In this document: piece by piece, positions 63,261-64,000 of the stretch | Layout: every line of letters begins with the position of its first letter | How positions within the stretch are numbered: position 1 is the stretch's first letter | Assembly: GCA_938003545.1 (NCBI GenBank) | Contig: CALKXY010000013.1 | Span: 30,248 to 94,247 of the forward strand | Length of the DNA stretch: 64,000 nt | Direction: 5' to 3' | DNA from: an uncultured Caulobacterales bacterium | GTDB lineage: Bacteria > Pseudomonadota > Alphaproteobacteria > Caulobacterales > Maricaulaceae | The notes under the pieces: generated by a model | What the model was told of the DNA's origin: nothing | The model's input: only the letters and a program-made list of their open reading frames with translations | The model's database searches: none | Translations under genes and position numbers: made by a program

Positions 63261-63692
63261 ATGGTCGACGGCAATAAATTGATCGCGCTTTTAGCTAAAT
63301 GCCCTTGTGGCGGGGTGACGGTCAAATTGGACCACACGCCTGACTTCATTAATGATTGTAATTGCAGTTTGTGTACCCGTTTGAACGCGCGATGGGGGTA
63401 TTTTAATACATCTGATGTGTACGTCACAGGGGCGACGCATACATATGTTAGGCCTGATAGACTTAACCCTGTTGTCGAAATCCATAGTTGTAAAACTTGT
63501 TCAACGACCACCCATTGGTGCCTGACGGAAAGTCATCAAAAAACAACAGGTGTTAGTGACGCAATGGGCGTCAATATGGATATCTTTGCAGATGATGATT
63601 TGCGCGGCGTAGAAATGCGGTTTCCAGATGGTGCGGCGTGGAGTGGTGAGGGGCCATATACATATCGAAAACCTAGTTTGATTTTGGAGTAA
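63261..63692 (+). CDS. GFA/CENP-V family zinc-binding protein
   Basis: A 143-residue protein with the GFA fold cysteine pattern: KCPCGGVTV, CNCSLCTRLNARWGYF, and HSCKTCSTTTHWCL, together able to bind two zinc ions. Family members include a glutathione-dependent formaldehyde-activating enzyme, but most are uncharacterised carbon-sulfur lyase-like proteins. It begins 32 bp after rsmE. The FCxxCG motif is changed to CKTCSTTTHW. Confidence 0.82.
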   Translation: MVDGNKLIALLAKCPCGGVTVKLDHTPDFINDCNCSLCTRLNARWGYFNTSDVYVTGATHTYVRPDRLNPVVEIHSCKTCSTTTHWCLTESHQKTTGVSDAMGVNMDIFADDDLRGVEMRFPDGAAWSGEGPYTYRKPSLILE

Positions 63693-64000
63693 TGAAAAAG
63701 CTTTGAAATAATGATCCTTGTTTTGCAGAAATAATAATCATTCCACTTCAATTGCTTACTGCAAAAATCAAGAGAATGATCCTTGGTCCCAAAAGCTATG
63801 ATACATTACAGAAGTTCTTTCGGACACGGGACAGGCGAGGCCTCGCTTGCTGGTACCGAGAGACGGTGGGGTTAAGCGTCGGATGGTGAGACATCTGGAG
63901 GTGCTGGGCCTTTTGGAGTGAGAGCCGACCGCCTTGTCTAATGGCATGACTTGCGGGGACAAACAGGCCGCTGCATCAAAAACCGCTGCCGCGTGGCCGT
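63693..64000. other. Right-edge intergenic region; possible gene remnant from 63802
   Basis: The 308 bp hold the repeat-flanked segment described separately, then a plus-strand frame open from 63802 whose codon pattern looks coding (SDTGQARPRLLVPRDGGVKRR, then MVRHLEVLGLLE). It meets TGA at 63919 and remains open in the same frame to the window edge. I do not recognise it. It may be a decayed winged-helix-like gene. Confidence 0.25.
63710..63785. repeat. 11-bp direct repeats flanking a 54-bp segment with an inverted repeat
   Basis: AATGATCCTTG occurs at 63710-63720 and again at 63775-63785. The 54 bp between begin with TTTTGCAG (63721-63728), matched by CTGCAAAA (63759-63766), a perfect 8-bp inverted repeat. 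The layout recalls a very small non-autonomous element with target duplication, although the right inverted repeat stops 8 bp short of the direct repeat. Confidence 0.45.

Overview
The window is a chromosomal segment of an alphaproteobacterium, most likely a stalked or dimorphic Caulobacterales/Maricaulales-type (Hyphomonadaceae-like) organism of moderate GC. The strongest signs are ctrA and sciP about 3 kb apart, a perfect CtrA box (TTAA-N7-TTAA) and clustered GAnTC (CcrM-type) sites in front of sciP, an HfsK-like acetyltransferase, a large TonB-dependent receptor, UrcA and DUF2167 proteins, and the alphaproteobacterial order xseA-DUF2093-lpxK-waaA-DUF4170/CysQ. Gene density is high. No rRNA, tRNA, CRISPR array, prophage or intact insertion sequence was seen.

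Layout. 0-9 kb: the 5' end of an AbgT transporter, an UrcA protein, then a long co-directional housekeeping run phoH-ybeY-corC-lnt-XRE regulator-trmB-rph-pgi. 9-12 kb: a DUF2167 membrane protein, hisS, and a 715-bp gene-free stretch that folds into several strong hairpins and may encode a structured RNA. 12-17 kb: cell-cycle block with ctrA, a FliJ-like coiled-coil gene, an EF-hand/ECF sigma/anti-sigma operon, a MinD/FlhG-like protein without a P-loop, and sciP. 17-25 kb: mnmA, dodecin, thiolase, an excalibur lipoprotein, dienelactone hydrolase, SulP transporter and phoR-phoB. 25-34 kb: tripartite RND efflux operon and an M13 peptidase. 34-40 kb: an SDR pseudogene, a GMC alcohol dehydrogenase and a coniferyl-aldehyde-type dehydrogenase in one operon, and a TonB receptor. 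40-46 kb: HfsK-like enzyme, CDF metal exporter, a DUF350-protease-extensin-like operon, rlmN. 46-56 kb: xseA, DUF2093, an unusual M23 peptidase, chorismate mutase, and the lipid A/Kdo operon (DUF374-waaA-lpxK-lpxL) plus a phosphatase and an MsbA-like exporter. 56-64 kb: a CysQ-DUF4170 fusion, pmbA, MAPEG, FrnE-like DsbA, MarR, msrB, ubiA, rsmE, a GFA-family protein, and a repeat-flanked segment at the right edge.

Functional links. CtrA, SciP and probably the pseudo-ATPase form a cell-cycle/flagellar control neighbourhood. The 49.5-58 kb region is an envelope module: Kdo addition, lipid A phosphorylation and acylation, flipping. The alcohol and aldehyde dehydrogenases could oxidise a small (possibly aromatic) alcohol to its acid, with uptake by the adjacent TonB receptor; the substrate is not shown by sequence. 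Most of the window is conserved core genome. The observations most worth checking are the structured intergenic region near 12 kb, the Walker-less MinD-like gene, the DUF4170 fusion, the His-to-Cys change in the M23 enzyme and the ribosome-site hairpin before the dienelactone hydrolase.
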